Source of the DNA: Trichomonas vaginalis G3
Taxonomy: Eukaryota > Parabasalia > Trichomonadida > Trichomonadidae
Assembly: GCF_026262505.1 (NCBI RefSeq)
Contig: NC_067204.1
Coordinates: 4,931,797-4,995,796 of the forward strand
Direction of reading: 5' to 3'
DNA length: 64,000 nucleotides
Part shown: positions 6,778 through 14,157 of the stretch, one piece after another
Layout of the letters: every line of letters starts with the position of its first letter
How positions within the stretch are numbered: position 1 is the first letter of the stretch
Position numbers and translations under genes: made by a program
The notes under the pieces: model-generated
Seen by the model: the letters and a program-made list of their open reading frames with translations, nothing else
Told to the model about the DNA's origin: nothing
The model's database searches: none

Positions 6778-8240
6778 GCATTTCTATACCATGCGTAAAC
6801 TGTCATGTAAGGTGGCATGTAGTCTTTACTTTGTCCCGTTGTTTCCGAATATCCTGAAACGCGATGTGTATGGCTTCCTCCTCCCTGAGTGTCATCCCAG
6901 TAACAATTTATAGCAAAATCAACGTCGTCTTTAACATCATATCCTTTACCTTTTGTCATTCTTGACCAATCCCAATATCTATGCTTATGCCAACCTTCTA
7001 GAGATGTAGTTAAATCTACGTAGTGACTATGCGCAGGTAAGTTTTCACCTGAAATCGTTTTACTTCCACCTGTTTCCTTTGAAGAGTTTGCACAATACAA
7101 AAACCTGTCGACTATTTGAGTCCAAGTTCCAAAACCAAGTACTACTTCTGGTTTGGTAGAGTTCATTGAAACATACAATGAGCCAACCGGGTAAATAAGA
7201 TTCGGCAAAATTTGTTTAAGCACATTGAGTTCCTGTCTTAGATGTATAATACTATTGTCATTAGATATCAAAGTATCTACAAGACTTGTTGCCGGTGGTA
7301 TTGTTGGAGCTTTACTTGGCAAGGTTGTGTTTAGTGTAATATCATCTGCTGTAAAAGTTGTAAAACTTGTATGTGTATGTCCAACGTCACTTTTCCTGTT
7401 TAAGGTTTCTTGTAAGTTTGTAATATTTGCAATGGTATGTGTATGTCCAACGTCACTTTTCCTGTTTAAGGTTTCTTGTAAGTTTGTAATATTTGCAATG
7501 GTATGTGTATGTCCAACGTCACTTTTACTGTTTAAGGTTTCTTGTAAGTTTGTAATATTTGCAATGGTATGTGTATGTCCAACGTCACTTTTACTGTTTA
7601 AGGTTTCTTGTAAGTTTGTAATATTTGCAATGGTATGTGTATGTCCAACGTCACTTTTCCTGTTTAAGGTTTCTTGTAAGTTTGTAATATTTGCAATGGT
7701 ATGTGTATGAGTCTTTTTAGAATATTCTTTGTCAGCTCTTGTCACTTCACTTGACATTTTATTGTCAACATATGTTTTGTCCGCTAGTTCAGGATGAGTA
7801 TGTTCTTTTGTTGCATATGTTGCATCTGCTCTGTCATGTTCTTCTTGAACTTTTTCAATGACATACTCTTTGTCAGCTTTGTTGTCAACATCTGCTTTCG
7901 TTGCATATGTTGCATCTGCTCTGTCATGTTCTTCTTGAACTTTTTCAATGACATACTCTTTGTCAGCTTTGTTGCCAACATCTGCTTTCAAAAGAAGTTC
8001 ATCTATAGGTTTCTCGTTTAAAGTTCCTTTTGTTGGATTTACACAGACAGTATGGTTCTTATTGTCTTGAAACAGAAACTCGTCTGTCATTGGGTTTATC
8101 GTCAGTTTTAAGTTTCCTTCTTTCAATGACTCAGATATCTTAGAATAGTTTGAAAAGTTTGTTGTGTTCTTATTTAGAGCTTGCAAAATGAGTTGTCGGT
8201 TGTGTTTTATTTCTCTCATAGACGCTGTTTCATTTGACAT
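6774..8240 (-). CDS. Tail-fibre-like protein with collar-type C-terminus
   Basis: The 488-residue protein has an N-terminal region (1-85), two 30-residue repeats (about 86-145, EYVIEKVQEEHDRADATYAT), five 22-residue repeats (about 178-287, HTHTIANITNLQETLN), and a C-terminal domain from about 340. That domain carries YPVGSLYVS, GTWTQIVDRFLY, LPAHSHY, GGGSHTH and the terminal PPYMTVYAWYR, all hallmarks of phage collar or short-tail-fibre receptor-binding tips. HTHT-type repeats in phage fibres form trimeric beta structures with His-bound metal. In Polintons such a protein suggests a virion that attaches to cells, but function here is inference. It is divergent with the gene at 8259 across 18 bp and convergent with the integrase. 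Confidence 0.9.
   Translation of the reverse strand: MSNETASMREIKHNRQLILQALNKNTTNFSNYSKISESLKEGNLKLTINPMTDEFLFQDNKNHTVCVNPTKGTLNEKPIDELLLKADVGNKADKEYVIEKVQEEHDRADATYATKADVDNKADKEYVIEKVQEEHDRADATYATKEHTHPELADKTYVDNKMSSEVTRADKEYSKKTHTHTIANITNLQETLNRKSDVGHTHTIANITNLQETLNSKSDVGHTHTIANITNLQETLNSKSDVGHTHTIANITNLQETLNRKSDVGHTHTIANITNLQETLNRKSDVGHTHTSFTTFTADDITLNTTLPSKAPTIPPATSLVDTLISNDNSIIHLRQELNVLKQILPNLIYPVGSLYVSMNSTKPEVVLGFGTWTQIVDRFLYCANSSKETGGSKTISGENLPAHSHYVDLTTSLEGWHKHRYWDWSRMTKGKGYDVKDDVDFAINCYWDDTQGGGSHTHRVSGYSETTGQSKDYMPPYMTVYAWYRNA
7380..7709 (-). repeat. Five 66-bp in-frame repeats in the tail-fibre gene
   Basis: Five near-identical 66-bp units encode the 22-residue HTHTIANITNLQ repeats. 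Units differ only at an Arg/Ser codon (TTTCCTG versus TTTACTG). Near identity at DNA level implies recent expansion or conversion. Confidence 0.95.
7806..7985 (-). repeat. Two 90-bp in-frame repeats in the tail-fibre gene
   Basis: Two almost identical 90-bp units encode the 30-residue repeat containing VIEKVQEEHDRADATYATK. The only visible protein difference is ADVGN versus ADVDN at the start. Confidence 0.9.
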
Positions 8241-8258
8241 TTTTATTCTAGATAAAAT
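8241..8258. promoter_or_regulatory. Shared 18-bp gap between divergent starts
   Basis: The gap TTTTATTCTAGATAAAAT separates the tail-fibre ATG (8240, minus) from the ATG at 8259 (plus). It is close to palindromic around TCTAGA, so both directions see nearly the same sequence. This fits a bidirectional core promoter; no test is possible from sequence alone. Confidence 0.4.
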
Positions 8259-9107
8259 ATGCTTTCAATAGAAAAAGAAAATTCTAGAGTTGCTACAACT
8301 AAACCATTAGATGAACTTTTTACGAATGTCGGTCAAAAGTTTGAGACAGAGACCGTAAAGCATGAAGGCTATCGTTTTGACTACCCGTTAAGATGGCTAA
8401 GAGACCCATCCGTCACAAAAGCTATTGGCTTTCGTAGAATGAAGTTCATTTCAGAAGCCATACATGGTTTCCCATTTACGGTCGCTTTTGAAGTTCGATA
8501 CTATAACAAAGAAAAACGTACGTATGAGAAATTTGAACAGGGAAAACTTTTACAAGTTAGTTTGCTTGTAAACTTAGAAACAACTCTTCAAGCTTTTCAA
8601 GAAAAAATAAACGATATCTATCTCGAATATGCAAAACAGTACAACATTGACGAAGGAGAGTACCATCTCGATATTATATATGACAGGAAAAATGCAACTG
8701 TTAAAATCAATAGAATAGAAGACCTTGGAGAAGACGTTTATATTTCTACAAAATATAACAACTTGGCATGGTATAGATTTTTGAGGATGTTAAATCAGCC
8801 TGCAGAATATCCAGTACACCCGAACTTTTATGAAGTCGAAAACCCTAATGGAACATATGAAAATGTTTTCGACTCAGATGCTATTATAGTTCATGCTTCA
8901 TTTTCTGGTGCACAAAACTCTTTTTTATGCTTGGCAAATGACTTTTACGAAAAACCTACAAAGCTATACGAACCACCGAGTGGAAGTATTTCGGATTTTC
9001 AAGTATGGTTTACTACAGATGGAAGAAAGAGAATAATTCCATTATACCACGCGTTTTACTTAGAACTTAGTTTCATATACAACTACTATCGAACGGTAAA
9101 AATATGA
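8259..9107 (+). CDS. Polinton protein, possible minor capsid (penton-like), 282 aa
   Basis: I do not recognise specific motifs. The protein is rich in aromatic and beta-forming residues with no membrane segment, for example EGYRFDYPLRWLRDP (39-53) and AIHGFPFTVAFEVRYYN (68-84). It ends in a hydrophobic aromatic segment (YHAFYLELSFIYNYY). Size, position beside the integrase and tail-fibre genes, and beta-rich character fit a single jelly-roll minor capsid protein, which Polintons are known to encode. That assignment is inference. The stop is four bases from the stop of the convergent gene 9112-9354. Confidence 0.8.
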   Translation: MLSIEKENSRVATTKPLDELFTNVGQKFETETVKHEGYRFDYPLRWLRDPSVTKAIGFRRMKFISEAIHGFPFTVAFEVRYYNKEKRTYEKFEQGKLLQVSLLVNLETTLQAFQEKINDIYLEYAKQYNIDEGEYHLDIIYDRKNATVKINRIEDLGEDVYISTKYNNLAWYRFLRMLNQPAEYPVHPNFYEVENPNGTYENVFDSDAIIVHASFSGAQNSFLCLANDFYEKPTKLYEPPSGSISDFQVWFTTDGRKRIIPLYHAFYLELSFIYNYYRTVKI

Positions 9108-9111
9108 TTTT

Positions 9112-9354
9112 TTAATACGGTTGAGGTGTTGGATTTGGTTGCCAACTAGACTGTGGTGCAGGTTCAGGCTGTTGTATAACAGGAGCTTGCTCTTCTGGTT
9201 CAGGGTCTTTAGGTATAATACCAACGAACTGACCTACTCTTTTGCCAATATTTTTGACTCCGTTCCAAATTCCTCTTCCGACGGTTTTTATTCCATTCCA
9301 TATACCTCTTCCAACATTTCGAAAGAAGTTTCCTATTCTTCCAAAGAAACCCAT
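9112..9354 (-). CDS. Small amphipathic virion-like protein (80 aa)
   Basis: The N-terminal half is a near repeat of a 9-10 residue basic amphipathic motif: GRGIWNGIKTV, GRGIWNGVKNI, then GKRVGQFVG. Residues 50-80 are Pro/Gln/Glu-rich and disordered. The MGFFG start matches MGLFG of the 133-residue protein at 5400-5801. Such Trp/Gly/Lys helices are membrane-active in many viral lytic or minor capsid factors, but I infer this only from composition. Codons of the two GIWNG motifs differ little, suggesting a short internal duplication. Confidence 0.75.
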   Translation of the reverse strand: MGFFGRIGNFFRNVGRGIWNGIKTVGRGIWNGVKNIGKRVGQFVGIIPKDPEPEEQAPVIQQPEPAPQSSWQPNPTPQPY

Positions 9355-9372
9355 TTTACTATATGTAAAAAT

Positions 9373-9735
9373 CTAATGTCCGCCTAGTCTCTTACGTTTC
9401 CTGTTGAGTTCCATAGCATTCTTTAACTGGAGCTCATACATTCTGTTTCTCCTCTGGTAGAAAACATACTCTGGGTCAACTCCTGTGTTCGCGTCATCTG
9501 CATAAAGTTGTTTATATCCCACTTCAGGGTTTGTATAAAACTCTTTCCATCTCATATTTGCATACCATGGTGGCAAACCTAACGCAGCGTCATTTGACAT
9601 GGCAGTTTGCATTTGTACATCTGTTGGCACTTGACCATAGTTTGCCATTGCAGTTTGTATTCTAACTTCATTTGGAATATTCTCTGGGTTTGGTTGTCCA
9701 GGTTGCTGTGCATTCGCTAAGTTCTGTGCGTCCAT
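9373..9735 (-). CDS. Small Polinton protein of unknown function (120 aa)
   Basis: The protein is not recognised. It starts with a Gln/Asn/Pro-rich stretch, has an internal duplicated motif (VRIQTAMANYGQVPTD then VQMQTAMSND, about 28-50), an aromatic middle (LPPWYANMRWKEFYTNP), and a strongly basic C-terminus (ELNRKRKRLGGH). The basic tail ending in GGH could bind DNA or act as a nuclear signal. It lies in a same-strand run with genes at 9112, 9759 and 9915, with gaps of 18-24 bp, suggesting one block of late or structural genes. Confidence 0.7.
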   Translation of the reverse strand: MDAQNLANAQQPGQPNPENIPNEVRIQTAMANYGQVPTDVQMQTAMSNDAALGLPPWYANMRWKEFYTNPEVGYKQLYADDANTGVDPEYVFYQRRNRMYELQLKNAMELNRKRKRLGGH

Positions 9736-9758
9736 TTAATATTAGATAAAAATATCTC

Positions 9759-9890
9759 TTACGAGTACATATGCTGAACATTTGCTGGTATTGGTTCATC
9801 TTCATATTCTCTATATCTTTCTGCCACGTCAAATAAGTAAATGACACAATGGAAAAAACCTAAAACAAGTAGTCCTATTTCAAACCACAT
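9759..9890 (-). CDS. Small single-pass membrane protein (43 aa)
   Basis: ATG 9890 to TAA 9759 encodes a 43-residue peptide beginning MWFEIGLLVLGFFHCVIYLF, a clear transmembrane segment, followed by an acidic tail (ERYREYEDEP). It is too short for most ORF lists, but it sits in a colinear run of genes with equal spacing and fills an otherwise empty gap. Small membrane proteins are common in virus-like elements, where they may sit in an internal membrane; role here unknown. Confidence 0.6.
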   Translation of the reverse strand: MWFEIGLLVLGFFHCVIYLFDVAERYREYEDEPIPANVQHMYS

Positions 9891-9914
9891 TTACTTACCA
9901 ATAAAATTTCTTTG

Positions 9915-10694
9915 TTATGACACTTTTTTCCGGTTTATAGGACCTCTCTCATATTCTATCTTATCGTATCTAAACTCATAGTCATGTATGTCCTCTAACC
10001 ATCTCATGACACTTTCCAAACCACTTTTATCGGATGTAAAGTAAAAGCATGGATGGTTATGTAAAACGTCTAAAGTTTCTAAAGAGTCTCTCAAAGTCCA
10101 GTCTACTTGGTATTGAAAATCCCATGTGTTATAGAACGGCGGGTCCACTATAAAGAAAACATTTTCCTTGTCTTTATATTTTTCATACAACTCTGTCCAA
10201 TGACATCTCACAAACTCTATACCCTCAATATATTTTTCTATGTCCTCTTTGAAAACATTTGTATAGTTAAGATATAAAACTTTTGACATAAGTGTTTCAA
10301 TGTCATGAACTCTTATAGAACCACTATATAATAGTCTAGCAGATATACTATCCCAGTCAATATACTCTGCCTTTTTCAAAACCTCTCTGACAGTATTTTT
10401 CTTATCTAATGGTATACGTTCCATCTTACCTATAGGTATCTTTTCTTTTAACTCTTTCAATATTTTGTTTGTGTCTGGTATATGTTTGAGACGGTTCATA
10501 TAGTTGTCGAAGTCATTGCATATAATCTTTGAGTCAGGAAATACAGTATGGCACAAATGGGATATATAGAAACTTCCACCGAACAAATCTACAAATGTTA
10601 GACCATTCGGTAGTTTCTTAAGTTCTCTCAATAGAATATCTTTACATCTACTCTTATTTCCAAAGAAGGGTAACGGTGGTTTTGTAAAATTCAT
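9915..10694 (-). CDS. Adenine-specific DNA methyltransferase (D12 class, Dam-like)
   Basis: The 259-residue protein carries the three landmarks of D12-class N6-adenine methyltransferases in order: PFFGNKSR at 9-16 (the FxGxK SAM-binding start), VDLFGGSFY at 35-43 (motif I), and IVDPPFYN at 182-189 (catalytic DPPY-type motif IV, here DPPF). The length fits the family (about 250-280). It transfers methyl from S-adenosylmethionine to adenine in DNA. T. vaginalis is known to carry 6mA and several such enzymes thought to come from mobile elements. In the Polinton the enzyme could mark or protect element DNA; this is inference. A short A/T tract (ATATATAATAAAAAATG on the plus strand) lies upstream of the ATG. 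Confidence 0.92.
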   Translation of the reverse strand: MNFTKPPLPFFGNKSRCKDILLRELKKLPNGLTFVDLFGGSFYISHLCHTVFPDSKIICNDFDNYMNRLKHIPDTNKILKELKEKIPIGKMERIPLDKKNTVREVLKKAEYIDWDSISARLLYSGSIRVHDIETLMSKVLYLNYTNVFKEDIEKYIEGIEFVRCHWTELYEKYKDKENVFFIVDPPFYNTWDFQYQVDWTLRDSLETLDVLHNHPCFYFTSDKSGLESVMRWLEDIHDYEFRYDKIEYERGPINRKKVS

Positions 10695-10739
10695 TTTATA
10701 TATATAATAAAAAATGTTTTTTCCTGAAAAGTGACAGAT

Positions 10740-11015
10740 GTTTTATTGAGATTTCTTCGTAAAGACTTTGTTGAGATTTCTTCGTAAAGACTTTGTTAAG
10801 ACTTCTTCGTAAATGACCAAAAATATATTTTAGGTGAAGAGGTGAGATTTCACCTCTTTTTTCACCTCATTTCTCACCTCTTGAATTTTCATGAATTTCT
10901 TCGTAAAGACTTTGTTAAGACTTCTTCATCTAATTTCTCATGAACTTTCTTGTCTATGTTTTGTCAAGATTTCATCGTAAAGACTTTGTTGAGATTTCTT
11001 CGTAAATGACCCTAG
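10740..11015 (-). repeat. Degraded 25-bp repeat zone with a trapped KilA-N fragment
   Basis: Imperfect copies of TTTTGTCAAGACTTCTTCGTA-type units (also AAAGACTTTGTTGAGATTTC) lie on both sides of palindromic copy 7. At about 10922-10957 the text CTTCATCTAATTTCTCATGA and the next 15 bases exactly match the KilA-N gene at about 2355-2390. There is no gene here. Confidence 0.75.
10818..10898 (+). repeat. GGTGA/TCACC palindromic repeat, copy 7
   Basis: A forward copy with AAAATATATTTT leader, two AGGTGA and three TCACCT blocks, and a TTGAATTTTCATGAA end, inside the degraded 25-bp repeat zone. Confidence 0.85.
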
Positions 11016-11029
11016 TAGTATATTTTTGG

Positions 11030-11116
11030 TGTAAATTTCATGAAAATTCAAAGAGTGAAAATTCAGAGGTGAAAAAAACAGGTGAAATCTCACCTCTTCA
11101 CCTAAAATATATTTTT
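11030..11116 (-). repeat. GGTGA/TCACC palindromic repeat, copy 8 (reverse)
   Basis: A reverse copy starting TTTCATGAAAATTCA with the outer block degraded (AAAGAGTGAAAATTC), followed by intact blocks and AAAATATATTTTTG. Confidence 0.85.
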
Positions 11117-11119
11117 GGT

Positions 11120-11204
11120 GTAAATTTCATGAAAATTCAAGAGGTGAGAAATGAGGTGAAAAAACAGGTGAAATCTCACCTCTTCACCTAAAATATATTT
11201 TTGT
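11120..11204 (-). repeat. GGTGA/TCACC palindromic repeat, copy 9 (reverse)
   Basis: A reverse copy in direct tandem with copy 8, sharing the TTTGGTGTAAATTTCATGAA lead-in, so copies 8 and 9 form a roughly 85-bp tandem pair. Confidence 0.85.
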
Positions 11205-11212
11205 CTGATTTT

Positions 11213-11437
11213 ACGAAGAAGTCTTGACAAAACATTTACGAAGAAGTCTTGACAAAACATTTACGAAGAAGTCTTGACAAAACATTTACGAAGAAGTCTT
11301 GACAAAACATTTACGAAGAAGAAGTCTTGACAAAACATTTACGAAGAAGTCTTGACAAAACATTTACGAAGAAGTCTTGACAAAACATTTACGAAGAAGT
11401 CTTGACAAAACATTTACGAAGAAGTCTTGACAAAACA
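11213..11437 (+). repeat. 25-bp tandem repeat, about nine copies
   Basis: The unit is ACGAAGAAGTCTTGACAAAA plus CATTT, period 25 bp. One unit has an extra GAA (about 11311). It is the reverse complement of the repeat at 455-580, so the two arrays face each other across the gene block. Confidence 0.9.
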
Positions 11438-11541
11438 TGAAAACATATATAATTTGTGAAAAGTGAAACATTATATAATGTTTTCGACCAAGAAGACTAA
11501 CAATTTTCCGAATAAAAACTTCATTTATACTAAACATCTTC

Positions 11542-11576
11542 GGGGCTAGAAGGCACGAAGTGCCTGGAAGCCCCAC

Positions 11577-11613
<37 letters not shown>
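11542..11613. other. Perfect nested hairpin followed by a 32-base T tract
   Basis: At 11542-11574 GGGGCT pairs with AGCCCC and, inside it, AGGCAC pairs with GTGCCT across a GAA loop. The hairpin is far more GC-rich than its surroundings. CACTGCCC follows, then an unbroken T tract from 11582 to 11613. Right after it the sequence becomes the truncated end of element E1. It could be an element terminus, a transcription stop signal or an artefactual join; sequence alone does not decide. Confidence 0.6.
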
Positions 11614-11616
<3 letters not shown>

Positions 11617-11755
11617 TTCATAAAGATTTTCCAAAAATATGATACCGCAAAATTAAAAAAGTGACGTCTTGAGTGGAGTCAAAGGTCGAAATTGCTAGCT
11701 AAATGTTTTTTTAGCGAAATTGCGTATTGTACGTTTTTTTCGCAAAACGAAACCC
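11614..11755 (+). mobile_element. E1 element, truncated right end
   Basis: The sequence matches the last ~140 bp of the complete E1 copies (for example 21696-21836), ending in GCAAAACGAAACCC followed by TTAA. The 5' part is missing at the T-tract junction. It precedes protease A copy 1 exactly as full E1 copies precede copies 2 and 3. Confidence 0.85.
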
Positions 11756-11965
11756 TTAAGTAAATACTTATATTACTTCTTTTGCAATATGTAAAGATGA
11801 TATATAATTAACCATTAAAAATTGTCATTTTTATCGGATAATTGAAATTTAAAAATAAACAAATTATAACACAAATCAATAATATATTTAATTGACAAAT
11901 TATCAAGAATAATTGAATGATTATTTTTTGAAGTTTAATTGAAATTATTCAATTAAATCAATTAT

Positions 11966-11974
11966 TTCAATTTT
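11966..11974 (+). promoter_or_regulatory. Initiator-like motif upstream of protease A copy 1
   Basis: TTCAATTTT lies 6 bp before the ATG. Trichomonad class II genes use an initiator of the type TCA+1-pyrimidine-T/A, close to the start codon with leaders of about 6-20 bases. The fit is partial (A rather than pyrimidine at +2). The same word precedes protease B (15912-15920) and the other copies (22047-22055, 24985-24993, 36489-36497, 39424-39432). Confidence 0.4.
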
Positions 11975-11980
11975 TTTCAA

Positions 11981-13900
11981 ATGTTTTTCTTGTTTGTTCT
12001 AGCGAATTCACACGCATTTCAATGTATGCATAATGAAAATGAGTACTGGCTTGTTCCCAAAATAGATCTTGCTTCAATAAAGCATCAAAAGAGAAAATTA
12101 ACAGAATCTTCATGGCGAAACATTCGTATTAAAATCGTCACAGACTTTATCACATGGGAACTCGATGATGAATTTAAATGTAAGACCGTTGGGCAAACAA
12201 TTTCATGGGAGCGTGGGACACATCTATGTACGGAAGATGATTTTTTAAATGCTTCACGAAGAGCGAATCTTTTAAGGACATTGGATAATGTTAGAATATA
12301 TATAGAGAAGTTACTCAAAGTGATACCCGTTACAGGATCGATTACTATGGATTCGGCTGGTTCATATACTTTTACGTATTCTCCATTGAAAAGTTATACA
12401 GGCTATGATTTAATATTACCAGTCGTTCTTAAGAATTTCGGTGGTGATAGTCCTCTTGCAATGGCTGGTCCAACTGGTTATGAAAGAACATACAAGCGTC
12501 CAATTAGTGGAATTATATACTTAAATACAAAGAAAATTCCAGATAATACACAAAGTGAGTCAACATGGCAACGTTGGTACTTCCAAGTTTTAATTCATGA
12601 AATTTGTCATGCACTTGGTGTTACTGGTTCAATGTTTTCTTGGTATCATCCTTATGAGAACTCACAACCATATAACAATCCAACATGTCAACTTACAATA
12701 CACAAGAAGTCTTTCACATTCTTAACAACTCCTTATTCTCACATCTTCGCGAAGAAACGATATGGTGTTGAAACATTCTCAAATGGAACTCACAGTTGTC
12801 CATCAGGTATCGAAATTGAAGACGGTGGTGGTGAAGGCACATCTGGTTCCCACCTTGAAGGACGTGTTTTTTACTCAGATTTAATGACGGGAACTGTGAT
12901 GTCTGATGCATCAGGGCCATTTCAACGACTTACAGATGCAGTGATGGCAATATTACAAGATACAGGAAATTACAAGTGTGATTGGAAATATGCACAACCA
13001 CTTGTATGGGGTAATCCAGAATCAACAATTGGTGGCCAACCAATCAATGACTTTGCAACAGGTGTTCCGTCTAAAGTTTTCCCCGATCACTACATGAAGA
13101 AACCAACCGGTGACAATCTTGGTGGAACGGGTTTTGACTTCAAAACATGGGGGAGTTCGTCGAGTGTTGTGAAAGACTCTGAGATTTCATGTCCAAGTAA
13201 TGACATTAAATATCAGCAATATTGTGGTCCGGCTCGTTATGAATTTTATAATCCATCAAAAGCTGATTTGCCTGCAAAGAGATATCTTTATGACTATATA
13301 AATGTTGCATATCCCCAAGATAGCTGTCCTGATGGTCAAGCAATTTTGCCTGGAGCCACTCAATTTAGCAATGTTTTTGAATTATGTGCTCCATACAAAT
13401 GTAATAAATATGATAGCTTTACACTGAACGTAACAACTCTCGGAAAAACAACTATTATAGAATGTAATAAGAGCAATGTTGGTGCAGCTTTTTCTTACGA
13501 AGTGCCTTCCTCATTTATTTCATATCCAAGAACAGCATATTGTGTTCATCCAGAAATATTCTGCAGATCAGTTAAACTTAATGAAATGAATTTTGTTGCA
13601 GATCCATTCGATCCAAACACAGTCCAACTTCAAGATCCATATAAAACGCCATCTCCAACACCAAATACACCTGCGCTGAGCTCCCAAATAGAACCAACAC
13701 CTGATCCAAATGAACCAAGTGAATCCGATGATTCTAAGTCAGATTCAGGTAAGAAAGGACTCTCAACCAAGATGTGGATCATCATTGGTGCATCGGTTGG
13801 GGCTGTTATTCTGATAATCCTTATTGTAACCATTATTGTGTGCAAGGTCAAAGGTAGTAAAGAGACGTCCAGTGATCATGATCAAGATTTATTTGTTTGA
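11981..13900 (+). CDS. GP63-like (leishmanolysin, M8) surface metalloprotease A, copy 1
   Basis: The 639-residue protein starts at ATG with a hydrophobic signal segment (MFFLFVLANSHA). The zinc-protease centre is HEICH at 206-210 in FQVLIHEICHALGV, with the third zinc ligand probably His290 in GSHLEGR and a Met-turn at Met301 (DLMTG), the order expected of leishmanolysins. Cysteines fill the region 390-540. A Pro/Ser/Asp-rich stalk (about 550-595) leads to a transmembrane helix at 599-621 and an 18-residue cytosolic tail ending DLFV. Leishmania GP63 is GPI-anchored, but trichomonad members typically use a membrane helix, as here. It should be an ectoprotease on the cell surface or in the secretory pathway. 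It is paired with protease B 2 kb downstream; the pair is present three times. Confidence 0.95.
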   Translation: MFFLFVLANSHAFQCMHNENEYWLVPKIDLASIKHQKRKLTESSWRNIRIKIVTDFITWELDDEFKCKTVGQTISWERGTHLCTEDDFLNASRRANLLRTLDNVRIYIEKLLKVIPVTGSITMDSAGSYTFTYSPLKSYTGYDLILPVVLKNFGGDSPLAMAGPTGYERTYKRPISGIIYLNTKKIPDNTQSESTWQRWYFQVLIHEICHALGVTGSMFSWYHPYENSQPYNNPTCQLTIHKKSFTFLTTPYSHIFAKKRYGVETFSNGTHSCPSGIEIEDGGGEGTSGSHLEGRVFYSDLMTGTVMSDASGPFQRLTDAVMAILQDTGNYKCDWKYAQPLVWGNPESTIGGQPINDFATGVPSKVFPDHYMKKPTGDNLGGTGFDFKTWGSSSSVVKDSEISCPSNDIKYQQYCGPARYEFYNPSKADLPAKRYLYDYINVAYPQDSCPDGQAILPGATQFSNVFELCAPYKCNKYDSFTLNVTTLGKTTIIECNKSNVGAAFSYEVPSSFISYPRTAYCVHPEIFCRSVKLNEMNFVADPFDPNTVQLQDPYKTPSPTPNTPALSSQIEPTPDPNEPSESDDSKSDSGKKGLSTKMWIIIGASVGAVILIILIVTIIVCKVKGSKETSSDHDQDLFV

Positions 13901-13993
13901 ATTATCTTTTTTTGACCTTTTATTTAATTTATGATGCGTTAACTAAAATGAATTATGATTTATAATAAAATATCAATTATTTATGTCAAAACA

Positions 13994-14155
13994 AAATATC
14001 CATCTCGAGTTTTTCCATCTCATTACATGAAGAAACCAACCGGTGACAATCTTGGTGAATCAGGTTTTGACTTCAAGACATGGGAGTCTTCACCAGCTCT
14101 TATGAAAGACTCTGAAAATTCATGTCCAAGCAAACGTTTGCAGGAATCATATTAA
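13994..14155 (+). pseudogene. GP63-like gene relic downstream of copy 1
   Basis: A frame encodes YPSRVFPSHYMKKPTGDNLG followed by GFDFKTWESS and CPS, matching residues ~363-410 of protease A (VPSKVFPDHYMKKPTGDNLG...). Nothing else of the protease is left. The differences from A and B suggest a third paralogue lost between them, or a piece left by unequal exchange. The same relic occurs at 24075-24236 and 38514-38675, so it predates the amplification. Confidence 0.8.
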
Positions 14156-14157
14156 TC

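Larger units (their letters stand above)
1..11613. mobile_element. Polinton/Maverick DNA transposon, one end, partial
   Basis: This stretch contains genes diagnostic of Polintons: a retroviral-type integrase (5818-6777), a tail-fibre-like protein (6774-8240), an adenine DNA methyltransferase (9915-10694), KilA-N proteins and small virion-like proteins, packed on both strands. Polintons are 15-30 kb self-synthesising, virus-related transposons that are abundant in Trichomonas vaginalis. DNA polymerase B, packaging ATPase and the cysteine protease are missing, so the element must continue left of the window or be deleted. The right end is uncertain. I place it at the T-tract ending at 11613, where the sequence switches abruptly to the amplified GP63 locus. 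I could not identify a target-site duplication or a terminal inverted repeat because only one end is present. Confidence 0.85.

Noticed and set aside
7225..7710. Plus-strand 161-codon ORF with hydrophobic repeats
   Set aside because: It is the antisense of the 66-bp repeats in the tail-fibre gene.
11213..11437. CRISPR-like array of 25-bp repeats
   Set aside because: Units are directly adjacent with no spacers.
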